NCBI RefSeq assembly: GCF_024295805.1
Contig: NZ_JANCLX010000051.1
Coordinates: 1 to 45,337 of the forward strand
Reading direction: 5' to 3'
Length of the DNA: 45,337 nucleotides
Source: Streptomyces cucumeris
GTDB lineage: Bacteria > Actinomycetota > Actinomycetes > Streptomycetales > Streptomycetaceae
Every line of letters begins with the position of its first letter. Positions within the stretch are counted from its first letter, which is position 1. The notes beneath the pieces are model-generated. The model searched no databases, was not told the origin of the DNA, and worked only from the letters and a program-made list of their open reading frames with translations. A program made the position numbers and the translations under genes. Positions 39,901 through 45,337 of this stretch are shown here, one piece after another.

Positions 39901-42782
39901 TCGACGAATGCGGTGCCGGGCAGCAGCGTGCGGCCGAACAGGGTGTGGTCGGCAAGCCAGGGCTGGGTGGAGAGCGACAGCCGGCCGGTGCACAGGAAGC
40001 CGCCGTCGTCGGCGAGCGAGACGCCGGCACCCAGGAGCGGGGCGTCCACCGAGCGCAGGCCGATCGAACTGAGGTCCTGCCCTCCGACGTGGCTGGTCTC
40101 GAGCCAGAAGCGTTCGTGCTGGAACGCGTAGGTGGGCAAGTCGACACGTTGCGCGCCGGTGCCGGCGAAGAAGGCTGCCCAGTCCACCTCGACGCCGGCG
40201 GCGTGCAGGGTGGCCATCGCCACGGCGATGCATTCCACCTCGTCGCGCCGGCTGCGGAGGGACGGCGTGACCACGACCGACTCGTCGCCGTAGCACTTGC
40301 GTACGTCGCTGCTCATCGACGCGGCGGGGGACAGTTCGATGAACCGGGTGACGCCGCGCTCGCGCAGCGAAGCCACGCCGCCGACGAGGTCCACCGGGTC
40401 GCGCATCTGCCGGACCCAGAACTCAGGGGTGCACAGCACCTCGGCGGGCACCACCATCGGGATGGTCGGGGCCGAATAGGTCAAGGTCTCCACCACGGCC
40501 CGGAACCGGTCCTGGATCGGCTCCATCGTGACCGAGTGGCCCGCGACGCCGACCCGCAGTGTGCGGGACGCGTGGCCGAGCTCGGACAGGCGCGCCACAG
40601 CCGCCTCGACCGGGCCCTCCAGCCCCGAGAGGGTGACTGAGCCCGGGCTGTTGATACCGGCGAGCGAGACGCCCTCGATGCCGGCGATGACCGGCTCCAC
40701 CACGTCTGCGCCGGCCGAGACCGAGACCATCACGCCGGCGGCCGAGGTCTGGATCAGCCGTGCTCGGGCGGTGACCATGGTGGCCGCGTCCTTGAGCGAC
40801 AGCACACCCGCGACGTGCGCCGCCGCGATGTCCCCACAGGACTGACCGAGCAGGTGGTCGGGGTGCAGACCCCATGACTCGACCAGGCGGTAGAGCGCCA
40901 CCTCGATCGCGAACAGCGCGGGATGCGCGTACTCGGGCCGATCCAGCGTCGGGCCGCCCTCGGCGATGATCTGCGGCAGCTCGGGGTCGAGCCACCCCAG
41001 CACCTCCGAGTACGCCGTGTCGAAGGCGGGGAACGCGGCCGCGAGCTGGGCGCCCATGCCGATGCGCTGTGAGCCTTGTCCGGGGAACATCACCGCGGTG
41101 AGACCGCGGCACTCGGTGCCGACGACCGCCGTGGCACCGCTGCCGCCGCCGGCCAGCAGGTCGAGCTGTGCGAGCAGGTCCTCCTTGGTGCCCGCGACCA
41201 CGGCGGCGCGGTGCTCGAACGTCACACGGTGCAGCGCGAGCGACTTCGCGACGTCGAGCAGGGCGACATCCTCGTCGGCGAGCCAGTCACGCAGCCGCCT
41301 CGCCTGACCGGCCAGGGCCTGCGGAGTACGGGCGGAGAGCAGGAAGGGCACGGCGGTCGGCTGTGCGCTCACCGGCTCGGCCTCGACCGCCTCCGGCGCG
41401 GGCGCCTGCTCGAGGATGACATGCGCGTTGGTACCGCTCATGCCGAACGACGACACACCTGCCCGGCGCGGCCACTCGTTCTCCGGCCACGGGCGGTTCT
41501 CCGTCAACACCTTGACCCCGCCGGCCGACCAGTCCACTTCGCGCGTCGGCTCATCCACGTGCAGCGTCTTGGGGAGGACGCCGTGGCGCATGGCCATCAC
41601 TGTCTTGATCACGCCGACGACGCCCGCGGCCGCCTGGGTGTGACCCACGTTCGACTTCAGCGAGCCCAGCCACAGTGGCTCGCCGTCCTTCTTCTTGCGG
41701 CCGTAGGTGGCCAGCAGCCCCTGTGCCTCGATCGGGTCGCCCAGCCGGGTGCCGGTGCCGTGCCCTTCGACCAGGTCGACCTGCTCCATCGGCACCTGGC
41801 CGTCGGCCAGCGCCGCCTGGATGACCCGTTGCTGGGCGGGGCCGTTGGGAGCGGTCAGGCCGTTGGAGGCACCGTCCTGGTTGATCGCCGAACCACGGAT
41901 GACGGCAAGGACCGGGTGGCCGTTGGCCTGCGCGTCGGAGAGCCGCTCGAGCAGGACCAGGCCGACCCCCTCCGACCAGCCGGTGCCGTCCGCGGTGTCC
42001 GCGTATGCCTTGCACCGGCCGTTGGGCGCGATCCCGCGCTGTCGGCTGAAGTCGACCATGACCAGTGGCGAGCACATCGACGCGACGCCGCCGGCCAGAG
42101 CCATCGTGGACTCGCCGCGGCGCAAGGCCCGGATGGCGTAGTCCATCGCGACCAACGAGGAGGAACAGGCGGTGTCGACGGTGACAGCGGGGCCCTCGAA
42201 GCCGAAGGTGTACGCGACGCGGCCGGAGAGCACGCTGGGCGCGTTGCCCAGCAGCAGATAGCCGTCGACCTCGCGGGGTGCCGTGACGGTCAACGGCACG
42301 TAGTCATGGGTGTTCGAGCCGATGAACACACCTGTCTCGGTGCCACGGAGGGTCTCCGGGTCGATGCCGGCACGTTCGAACGACTCCCAGGCGGCCTCGA
42401 GGACGATCCGCTGCTGCGGGTCCATGGCAAGAGCTTCGCGTGGGGAGATGCCGAAGAAATCCGCGTCGAAGTCGGCCAGGCCGGACATGAAGCCGCCCTC
42501 GCGGGTGTACGTCTTGCCGGGCTTGCCGGGCTCCGGGTCGTAGATGCTGTCCATGTCCCAGCCCCGGTCGGTCGGCGAGTCGCCGATCGCGTCGGTGCCA
42601 CTGGCGACCAGCTCCCAGAGGTCCTCCGGCGACCAGACGTCGCCGGGCAGGCGACAGGCCATCGAGACGATGGCGATCGGCTCGGTGTCCTGGGCCTCCA
42701 TCTCAGTGATCTTCTTACGAGCTTGGTAGAGGTCGCTCGTGACCAACTTGAGATACTGGCGAAGCTTGTCCTCGTTCTCCAT
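30981..42782 (-). CDS. Type I PKS, two modules: KS-AT-DH-ER-KR-ACP and KS-AT-DH-KR-ACP
   Basis: 3,933 residues from ATG 42782 (MENEDKLRQYLKLVTSDLYQ, a docking helix). First module: KS C206 in DTACSSS; AT S648 in GQSCGD and H749 in VAGHS (atypical); DH H946 in HTLFGRTLLP with GYAYGPVF and DAALH; ER about 1390-1700 with HAAAGGVG; KR with TGASGALG, SDD (B-type-like) and Y1859; ACP S2023. Second module: KS C2256; AT S2713 in GHSQGE, RVDVVQ and YASH (H2815), so methylmalonyl-CoA; DH H3017 with GYAYGPAF and DAALQ; KR with TGGTGGLG, LDG and Y3641; ACP S3809. A C-terminal docking region (about 3855-3933) should contact the terminal PKS. All catalytic residues checked are present. Confidence 0.96.
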   Translation of the reverse strand: MENEDKLRQYLKLVTSDLYQARKKITEMEAQDTEPIAIVSMACRLPGDVWSPEDLWELVASGTDAIGDSPTDRGWDMDSIYDPEPGKPGKTYTREGGFMSGLADFDADFFGISPREALAMDPQQRIVLEAAWESFERAGIDPETLRGTETGVFIGSNTHDYVPLTVTAPREVDGYLLLGNAPSVLSGRVAYTFGFEGPAVTVDTACSSSLVAMDYAIRALRRGESTMALAGGVASMCSPLVMVDFSRQRGIAPNGRCKAYADTADGTGWSEGVGLVLLERLSDAQANGHPVLAVIRGSAINQDGASNGLTAPNGPAQQRVIQAALADGQVPMEQVDLVEGHGTGTRLGDPIEAQGLLATYGRKKKDGEPLWLGSLKSNVGHTQAAAGVVGVIKTVMAMRHGVLPKTLHVDEPTREVDWSAGGVKVLTENRPWPENEWPRRAGVSSFGMSGTNAHVILEQAPAPEAVEAEPVSAQPTAVPFLLSARTPQALAGQARRLRDWLADEDVALLDVAKSLALHRVTFEHRAAVVAGTKEDLLAQLDLLAGGGSGATAVVGTECRGLTAVMFPGQGSQRIGMGAQLAAAFPAFDTAYSEVLGWLDPELPQIIAEGGPTLDRPEYAHPALFAIEVALYRLVESWGLHPDHLLGQSCGDIAAAHVAGVLSLKDAATMVTARARLIQTSAAGVMVSVSAGADVVEPVIAGIEGVSLAGINSPGSVTLSGLEGPVEAAVARLSELGHASRTLRVGVAGHSVTMEPIQDRFRAVVETLTYSAPTIPMVVPAEVLCTPEFWVRQMRDPVDLVGGVASLRERGVTRFIELSPAASMSSDVRKCYGDESVVVTPSLRSRRDEVECIAVAMATLHAAGVEVDWAAFFAGTGAQRVDLPTYAFQHERFWLETSHVGGQDLSSIGLRSVDAPLLGAGVSLADDGGFLCTGRLSLSTQPWLADHTLFGRTLLPGTAFVEFALRAADQVGCELVEELTIEAPLLLERGGVALQIVVGEPEESTGRRSITIWSQQQDPDSPDIDAAWTRHASGFVSATAGVSRDDSEMAEWPPAGVEEVELSDLYETFAAAGYAYGPVFRGLKAAWLRDGEIFAEVALPEQVGDAGAYGTHPALLDAALHAIAVTGTTQGVIPFVWSGVRLYAVGASALRVRLTPVGTDTVALLVADGTGRTVLSVDSLTLRSATAEQIAGSASQAHDSLYEIEWISAGEAGASSPTGWANLGGGAPATGTAYEGFPALQAALDAGGEVPTVVLAAPGHDHGHDVAASVHSGVNRMLELVRHWLADERLATSRLVLVTRGALATYEGEHVRDLIGAALHGLFRSARAENPGRLVQVDLAPGEPDSAVVAALDAGEDEVAVRAGTILVPRLAKVSSSTTLAVPAESAAWRLSAPHPGTFDGLALIESPEAVAPLAEGEVRVAVRAAGMNFRDVMSTLGLVRGQEVLGGEAAGVVTEVGPGVIGLQPGDRVMGLFFGPFGPVAVGDHRMVVPIPDGWSYLQAATVPITYLTAYFGLVDVADLQPGESVLIHAAAGGVGIAAVQLAAHLGAEIFATASPAKWAAVRELGIPRERISNSRTAQFESDLLGATDGRGVDVVLNSLTNELVDASLRLLPRGGRFVEMGKTDIRDADWAAEAFPGVRYQAFDLLGVAPERVQEMLAELLDLFGRGALTLPPITTWDVRRAPDALRFLSQARHIGKIALTIPVPVDPAGTVLLTGASGALGGLVARHLVAEHGVRHLVLASRRGPDAPGAAEFATELTELGASVTTVACDVSHRASLLGVLAAIPAEHPLTAVVHIAGTSDDGVIGSLTTEQVDTVLRPKVDAGWLLHELTKDLDLSAFVLFSSAVGAFGAPGQANYAAANAFLDALARHRRASGLPAVSLDWGLWAATSHMTTALQEADWERMARAGIKALSDEEGLALFDAALTVGAPVVLPVRLNLAAFRGEVPPLLRNQVSGRVRRTAVARGGGAGSWTRRLLARPPATRQRIVLDALAAETAAVLGHTSASRLSPDRSFKDIGFDSLASVELRNRITALTGLRLPATVVFDYPDLTSLTAYVLGEVVSAGSSASAAPAIVTADTGGDAIAIVGMACRYGGGIDSPEALWAMVEEGRDAATEFPSDRGWNLAELFDPEPGRSGTTNARAAGFLPGATEFDPEFFGISPREATAMDPQQRLLLESAWEAFERAGIDPSALRGTKTGVFVGLSAHDYGNLLALESRGLDGHLLTGTAPSVASGRIAYEFGLEGPALTVDTACSSSLTTLHMAAQALRTGESDLALAGGVAVMSTPVVFQEFTLQGGLSADGRCRAFGADADGTGWAEGVGLLVLERLSDARRNGHQVLAVVKGSAVNQDGASNGLTAPNGRSQQRVIREALANAGVSAADVDVVEGHGTGTTLGDPIEAQALLATYGREHTEESPLWLGSLKSNLGHAQAAAGVAGVIKMVQALRHGLLPRTLNAEEPTPHVDWSDGAVKLLTTAQQWPERDQPRLGAVSAFGISGTNVHMVLEQAPELGEPPAPPAPDRVLAPSVKPFVLSARGAAALRDQAARLGAHLTGHPEVDLDALGRSLSGRATLEHRAVVLAENLGTLTAGLTAIATGTTDSHEDVVLGNGGDTTQPVFVFAGQGGQWSGMALDLWNTSPLFAAAMTECDAALAPHVDWNGATLSDVLTGTPGAPSLDRVDVVQPALFAVMVSLARLWRSLGVEPAAVVGHSQGEIAAAVVAGVLTPADGARIAGLRSRLIAGLTERGGMGWIGLPVARVQERLVDHPGLGVAAVNGPRSVVVSGAADELQSLCAALAAEEIPVRTLLVDYASHSHGVEELHAELIDVLADIAPAEAEVPFYSTVTGGRVDGTELNADYWYRNLRETVRFSAAVEALLDDGHGCFVELSAHPALVDAVEAVAEARNTEVAASWSLRRNGGDVAFTRSLATAFVHGATVRWGTAFPAGERIDLPTYAFQHRRLWVESAGAVTASAADLGLASADHPLLGAAVERAGEDQVLFTGRWSLATQPWLADHVVLGTLLLPGAAFVELVTHAGRHVDCARLEELAFQAPLVLSEKSGVAVQVAVGAADSTGRRSVTVHSRRTGSGADSRWILHAEGTLAPVGTGPVPGNLTVWPPTGAEAVDVTDLYARLAERGYAYGPAFAGIRALWRDGDDMYGEVALPSTVRAEAGRFGLHPALLDAALQVPVAGLIDSESEAVMPFSWNGITVHTRGTSSLRVAFRRKGPDSSTMLLTDGAGEPVASFDSIVARPVSRAQLRSAVDTAADTDVNDESYRVTWRALPSGTPTPIGGTWLAVVPEGQPAEGWAAETVRRLAAHAPSLVTWAVPCGSLDRAALAQRLRELAANGTSPVGVLSLLAEDETPCEDSSALPQGLAGTVVLTQALLDAELDIPVWAVTKGAVAAGPQDRIGSPTQALVWGFGRVAGLEHPRLWGGLIDLPETVDDHAVAELAGVLADNGENEVAVRSQAVLARRLVRATVPEQEPPEWRPRGTVLVTGGTGGLGSEVARWLADRGAEHLVLASRSGADAAGAQRLVEELAAKGVSVSVMACDVADRAAVIELLASVPAERPLTAVVHAAGSLDGGPIADTTLTGFGDILAAKVLGAAHLDELLDHDSIQTVLLFGSISATWGVSNQSAYSAANAYLDALARERHDRGGHTISVAWGPWEAGMLTEDEEMADSLRRGGLPLLPVDSGLATLDRIVTEDEPCPVVARVEWARFHARFTSLRPSPLLADLPDVRRLPTAESETSVERGAALIEKLTALPEEDREPAVLDLVCSHVAAVLGHDSPEEVDRKRAFKDVGFDSMIAVQLRNRLNAATGLRLPVTLVFDYPNPTSLASFLRSEVAASVPSPTDAVLAEFDRLEASLSALPTEETDVRDVLVSRARELLSRLSGPAQAASAEGDMASLTAASDDELFSFINTQLGREDE

Positions 42783-43150
42783 ACGAACAACCCCATCTGT
42801 CTCTGTCTGTTCCAGTGGCCCGGGGACCCCGGAGTGGTCCGGCGTACCCCGGACTTGTCGTGCCTGGACACGTGGCAGGCATCTGCTGAGGCCGGCAGTC
42901 CGGCGGAGAGCTTGCGCAGAAATGGCTTGGGTGGGACCACGATCAAAACCGCGTCTGGGCGGTCGCGTGAACAACCATGCTCTTGCGACGTCGGCGCGGG
43001 GCACCCCCTAACCCCCCTAGTCGCTGCCCCGATAGTCGCGCGGTTCTTTCGGGGTGTCGGTGTCGCAGTCGCGCTGCGAGCATGAAGCGCGAAAGCCAGA
43101 CCGGTGCGTTTCGCTGGTCGCCCACAGCGGACGAGCGAAGGGACAGCGAC
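42783..43150. other. Divergent intergenic region of the PKS cluster
   Basis: 368 bp between the leftward PKS and the rightward flavin-fold gene; no convincing ORF. It must hold promoters in both directions. Seen: inverted repeat GTCCGG/CCGGAC (42837-42842, 42849-42854), a C-rich stretch around 43004-43018, and inverted repeat TCGCAG/CTGCGA (43063-43079). No unambiguous -35/-10 pair was found. Confidence 0.6.
43063..43079. promoter_or_regulatory. Inverted repeat, possible operator for the PKS divergent promoters
   Basis: TCGCAG (43063-43068), spacer TCGCG, CTGCGA (43074-43079): a perfect 6/5/6 repeat 72 bp before the flavin-fold gene. No regulator gene is visible in the cluster part shown. 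Confidence 0.35.
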
Positions 43151-43672
43151 ATGACTGCCGAGGTGTTGAAAAACAAGGAGAAGCGGAAGGGGACGCCGGC
43201 ATTCATCTTCAACCAGACCGCACCGGGGCCAACACAACCGTGGAGCTGGGCGGAGAATCTGCTCGAGTCCGCGTCCACATACTGGCTGGTCACCGCGAGC
43301 CCGGACGGACACCCGCACAGCAGGCCCTTGTGGGGTGTCTGGCAGCGGAACACCTTCTGGTTCTCGAGCCAGAACCGCTGCGGTGAATTTCTGAAGGTCA
43401 ACCCGCGGGCCTCTGTGAACCTGCAGGTCGGCGAGGACGTGGTAATGATCGAGGGCAGTTGCTCCCGAGTGATCGGGGACGACGACATCAACGTGCTCGC
43501 CGAAGGAGTCGGGGCGAAGTACGACTGGGAACTCTCGGTCAGCGAGGATCGTGTCCACACGCGTTTCGGCCAGAGCGCTCCGGTGTTCCGACTGAATCCC
43601 GAACGGGTCTACGGCTGGGCGGGAATTGCCGGATGGGAGTCCGCGACCAGGTGGGACTTTCCGCAGTCCTGA
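43151..43672 (+). CDS. Pyridoxamine 5'-phosphate oxidase-fold (flavin-binding) protein
   Basis: 173 residues from ATG 43151 (MTAEVLKNKEKRKGTPAFIF), 7 nt after GAAGGGAC. The split-barrel PNPOx-like fold is suggested by YWLVTASPDGHPHSRPLWGV, NTFWFSSQNRCGEFLKVNPR and ASVNLQVGEDVVMIEGSCSR, the usual FMN/F420-binding strand pattern. Such proteins act as flavin- or F420-dependent reductases or bind haem; true pyridoxine synthesis is unlikely here. It is 195 bp upstream of the loading PKS and in the same direction, so it probably belongs to the cluster as a redox tailoring enzyme. Its start selection avoids an upstream in-frame extension without a ribosome-binding site. Confidence 0.8.
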   Translation: MTAEVLKNKEKRKGTPAFIFNQTAPGPTQPWSWAENLLESASTYWLVTASPDGHPHSRPLWGVWQRNTFWFSSQNRCGEFLKVNPRASVNLQVGEDVVMIEGSCSRVIGDDDINVLAEGVGAKYDWELSVSEDRVHTRFGQSAPVFRLNPERVYGWAGIAGWESATRWDFPQS

Positions 43673-43866
43673 CCGACTGAAATCTGCTGCGCAGTAATCC
43701 GGCCGAGAGAATTCGACGCGCCACGGCCGAGAAGATTTCATTCCATTTCGTGGACCGGTGGTGGCGCAGCCTGCGGGAAATCACGCCGCGCTGCAACGCA
43801 CTGTGTCCGGCGCTCGCTGCCGTGACCTCGCACGACGCAATGTGAACGTGGAAGGGGACGATCCGG

Positions 43867-45337
43867 GTGGATGTCCAGGCCCAAGGTGGCAACATCGCGG
43901 TGGTTGGTGCGTCCTGCCGTTTCCCCGGCGCTGATGGGCCTCGGCAACTGTGGCGCCTCCTGGCCGCGGGACGTCATGCGATCACCGAGCGCCCGCCCGG
44001 ACGTCGTGGCTCGGACAGGACGGTCGCGCCCCCCTGGGGTGGGTTCCTCGACGCCGTCGACGAGTTCGATGCCGAGTTCTTCGGTATTTCCGCCCGCGAG
44101 GCGGCGTCCGTCGACCCGCAGCAGCGACTCGTGCTGGAGCTGGGGTGGGAGGCGCTGGAGGACGCGGCGATCGTGCCGGACAGCGTGCGCGGCGGCCGAC
44201 TCGGTGTCTTCGTGGGTGCCTTCGCCGACGACTACGCCCATCTCGTGCACCGCAACGGTTCCGCTACGGCGACTCAGCACACCTACCCCGGCATGGAACG
44301 TTCGGTGATCGCCAACCGGCTCTCCCACTTCCTGGATGTGCACGGGCCCAGTGTGGGTATCGACAGCGGTCAGTCCTCATCGCTGGTCGCCGTTCACCTG
44401 GCCTGCCAGAGTCTGCTCACCGGTGAGTCGGACCTCGCCGTCGCGGGCGGCGTGCAGCTCAACCTGCTGCCGGAGTCCGTGGACATCGCGGACCGTTGGG
44501 GGCCACTGTCACCGGACGGCCGTTGCTACACCTTCGATGCTCGCGCGAACGGTTATGTGCCAGGTGAAGGCGGCGGTCTGGTCGTACTCAAGAGGCTCGA
44601 GGACGCCCTGGCCGATGGTGACACCCCGCACTGCGTGATCCTCGGGAGCGCGGTGAATCACGGCGGCAACGGTCATGCCCTGACCCAGCCTGATGAGCTC
44701 GCACAACGAGACGTCCTGCGCCGCGCTCACGAGCGCGCTCGCATCAGTGCCGCACAACTCCAATACGTCGAGCTGCACGGCACGGGAACACCTGCCGGCG
44801 ACCCTGTGGAGGCCGCGGCGCTCGGTGCCGTTGCCGGCTCCGCCCGGCCGCGAACGCAACCGCTGCCTGTCGGATCGGTCAAGACGAATCTGGGGCATCT
44901 GGGGGCAGCCGCGGGGATCGCGGGCCTCATCAAAGTGGCGATGTCGATCCGCCACCGCCAACTCCCCGCCAGCCTCCATTTCGAGCGGGCGAACCCGGAG
45001 ATCGCGCTGGACGAGCTCAATCTTCGGGTGCAGCAGGACCTCGGTTCGTGGGAAGCGCCCGATAGCCCCTTGATCGCCGGCGTCAGTTCGTTCGGAATGG
45101 GCGGCACCAACTGTCACCTGGTCATCAGTGATGTCCCGCCCGGCTCGACCGCCTCGCGCAGGAAACCTGAGACCGGTGAAGCGGAAGCGGACTCCGGGCG
45201 GTCACCCGGAGTGTTGCCGTTTGTGTTGTCGGGTCGTGGGTCGGGGGCGTTGTGTGGTCAGGCTGCTCGGTTGCGGTCGTTTGTGGTGGAGCGGCCGGAT
45301 GTGGGGTTGGTGGATGTTGCGTATTCGTTGATGGCTG
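43867..45337 (+). CDS. Type I PKS loading module, KSQ domain (cut by right edge)
   Basis: 490 codons from GTG 43867, behind GGAAGGGGAC, continuing beyond the window. The KS domain begins almost at the N-terminus (NIAVVGASCRFPGADGPRQL) with no docking helix, as expected for a chain-starting protein. The catalytic Cys is replaced by Q169 in IDSGQSSSLVAVHLA, while both His are kept (ELHGTGTPAGDP, KTNLGHLGAA). KSQ domains decarboxylate malonyl- or methylmalonyl-ACP to make the acetyl or propionyl starter. The KS ends near GMGGTNCHLVI, and the KS-AT linker starts PFVLSGRGSGALCGQAARL. The AT lies outside the window, so the starter cannot be predicted. Codon use changes sharply at about 45210. Confidence 0.93.
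   Translation, partial: MDVQAQGGNIAVVGASCRFPGADGPRQLWRLLAAGRHAITERPPGRRGSDRTVAPPWGGFLDAVDEFDAEFFGISAREAASVDPQQRLVLELGWEALEDAAIVPDSVRGGRLGVFVGAFADDYAHLVHRNGSATATQHTYPGMERSVIANRLSHFLDVHGPSVGIDSGQSSSLVAVHLACQSLLTGESDLAVAGGVQLNLLPESVDIADRWGPLSPDGRCYTFDARANGYVPGEGGGLVVLKRLEDALADGDTPHCVILGSAVNHGGNGHALTQPDELAQRDVLRRAHERARISAAQLQYVELHGTGTPAGDPVEAAALGAVAGSARPRTQPLPVGSVKTNLGHLGAAAGIAGLIKVAMSIRHRQLPASLHFERANPEIALDELNLRVQQDLGSWEAPDSPLIAGVSSFGMGGTNCHLVISDVPPGSTASRRKPETGEAEADSGRSPGVLPFVLSGRGSGALCGQAARLRSFVVERPDVGLVDVAYSLMA

Noticed and set aside
43004..43040. Possible G-quadruplex on the minus strand in the PKS divergent region
   Set aside because: Only three G runs of sufficient length were found close together; a fourth is missing.
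41076..43085. 669-codon plus-strand open frame across the PKS start and divergent promoter region
   Set aside because: Antisense to the first KS and AT and crossing the intergenic region; no motifs or ribosome-binding site.
43679..43739. GAAATCT/AGATTTC inverted repeat between the flavin-fold gene and the loading PKS
   Set aside because: Seven base pairs with a 47-bp spacer is too loose to call a terminator or operator.
1..45337. CRISPR arrays, tRNA genes, rRNA genes
   Set aside because: No regularly spaced identical repeats and no tRNA or rRNA signature were seen on either strand; rnpB is the only RNA gene recognised.

Overview
The window is very GC-rich actinobacterial DNA with strong G/C bias at third codon positions. 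Its gene content points to Streptomyces or a close relative: an actinobacterial RNase P RNA, a LacI-regulated alpha-glucoside ABC operon without its own ATPase, an RNase HI/phosphatase fusion, and a modular type I polyketide synthase (PKS).

Left part (1-25.4 kb), mostly chromosomal genes. An IS5-type transposase tail at the edge is followed by a 14-TM drug-efflux MFS gene and a NarL/DesR-type two-component pair. Next is a three-gene acyl-CoA/steroid-type oxidation operon (MaoC-fold hydratase, Zn-alcohol dehydrogenase, SDR) with a KstR-like palindrome in its promoter region. KDPG aldolase follows behind its own palindrome. A coupled housekeeping operon runs leftward (Nif3-like, zinc-ribbon coiled-coil, RNase HI/phosphatase). 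Then come an 852-residue protein with a long degenerate repeat region, a 55-residue basic protein, a secreted phosphodiesterase, an erythromycin-esterase-family gene behind a strong hairpin and a possible leader peptide, YaaA, a GH13 alpha-glucosidase, a permease/permease/binding-protein set with a divergent LacI regulator, a small membrane protein, a MerR regulator and rnpB.

Right part (26.0-45.3 kb), a type I PKS cluster that starts about 125 bp beyond rnpB and runs off the right edge. On the minus strand a 3,933-residue bimodular PKS (KS-AT-DH-ER-KR-ACP, KS-AT-DH-KR-ACP, C-terminal docking) is followed by a 1,355-residue terminal PKS (KS-AT-ACP-TE, no ketoreductase) and a SAM-dependent methyltransferase carrying a TTA codon near its start. 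On the plus strand, diverging, are a PNPOx-like flavin-fold protein and the start of a PKS whose first KS has Gln in place of the catalytic Cys (KSQ), so it is the loading module. Assembly is inferred to start on the plus-strand PKS, pass to the bimodular PKS, and end on the KR-less TE module. The predicted acid end is HOOC-CH2-C(=O)-C(CH3)=CH-CHR-CH2-. R is set by an acyltransferase (AT) whose three specificity motifs fit neither the malonyl nor the methylmalonyl class, which is the most unusual enzymatic feature seen.

Several genes (histidine kinase, aldolase, LacI regulator, MerR regulator) have a -10-like hexamer 6-7 nt before the start codon, suggesting leaderless transcripts. All functional calls come from reading motifs by eye; no database search was run.
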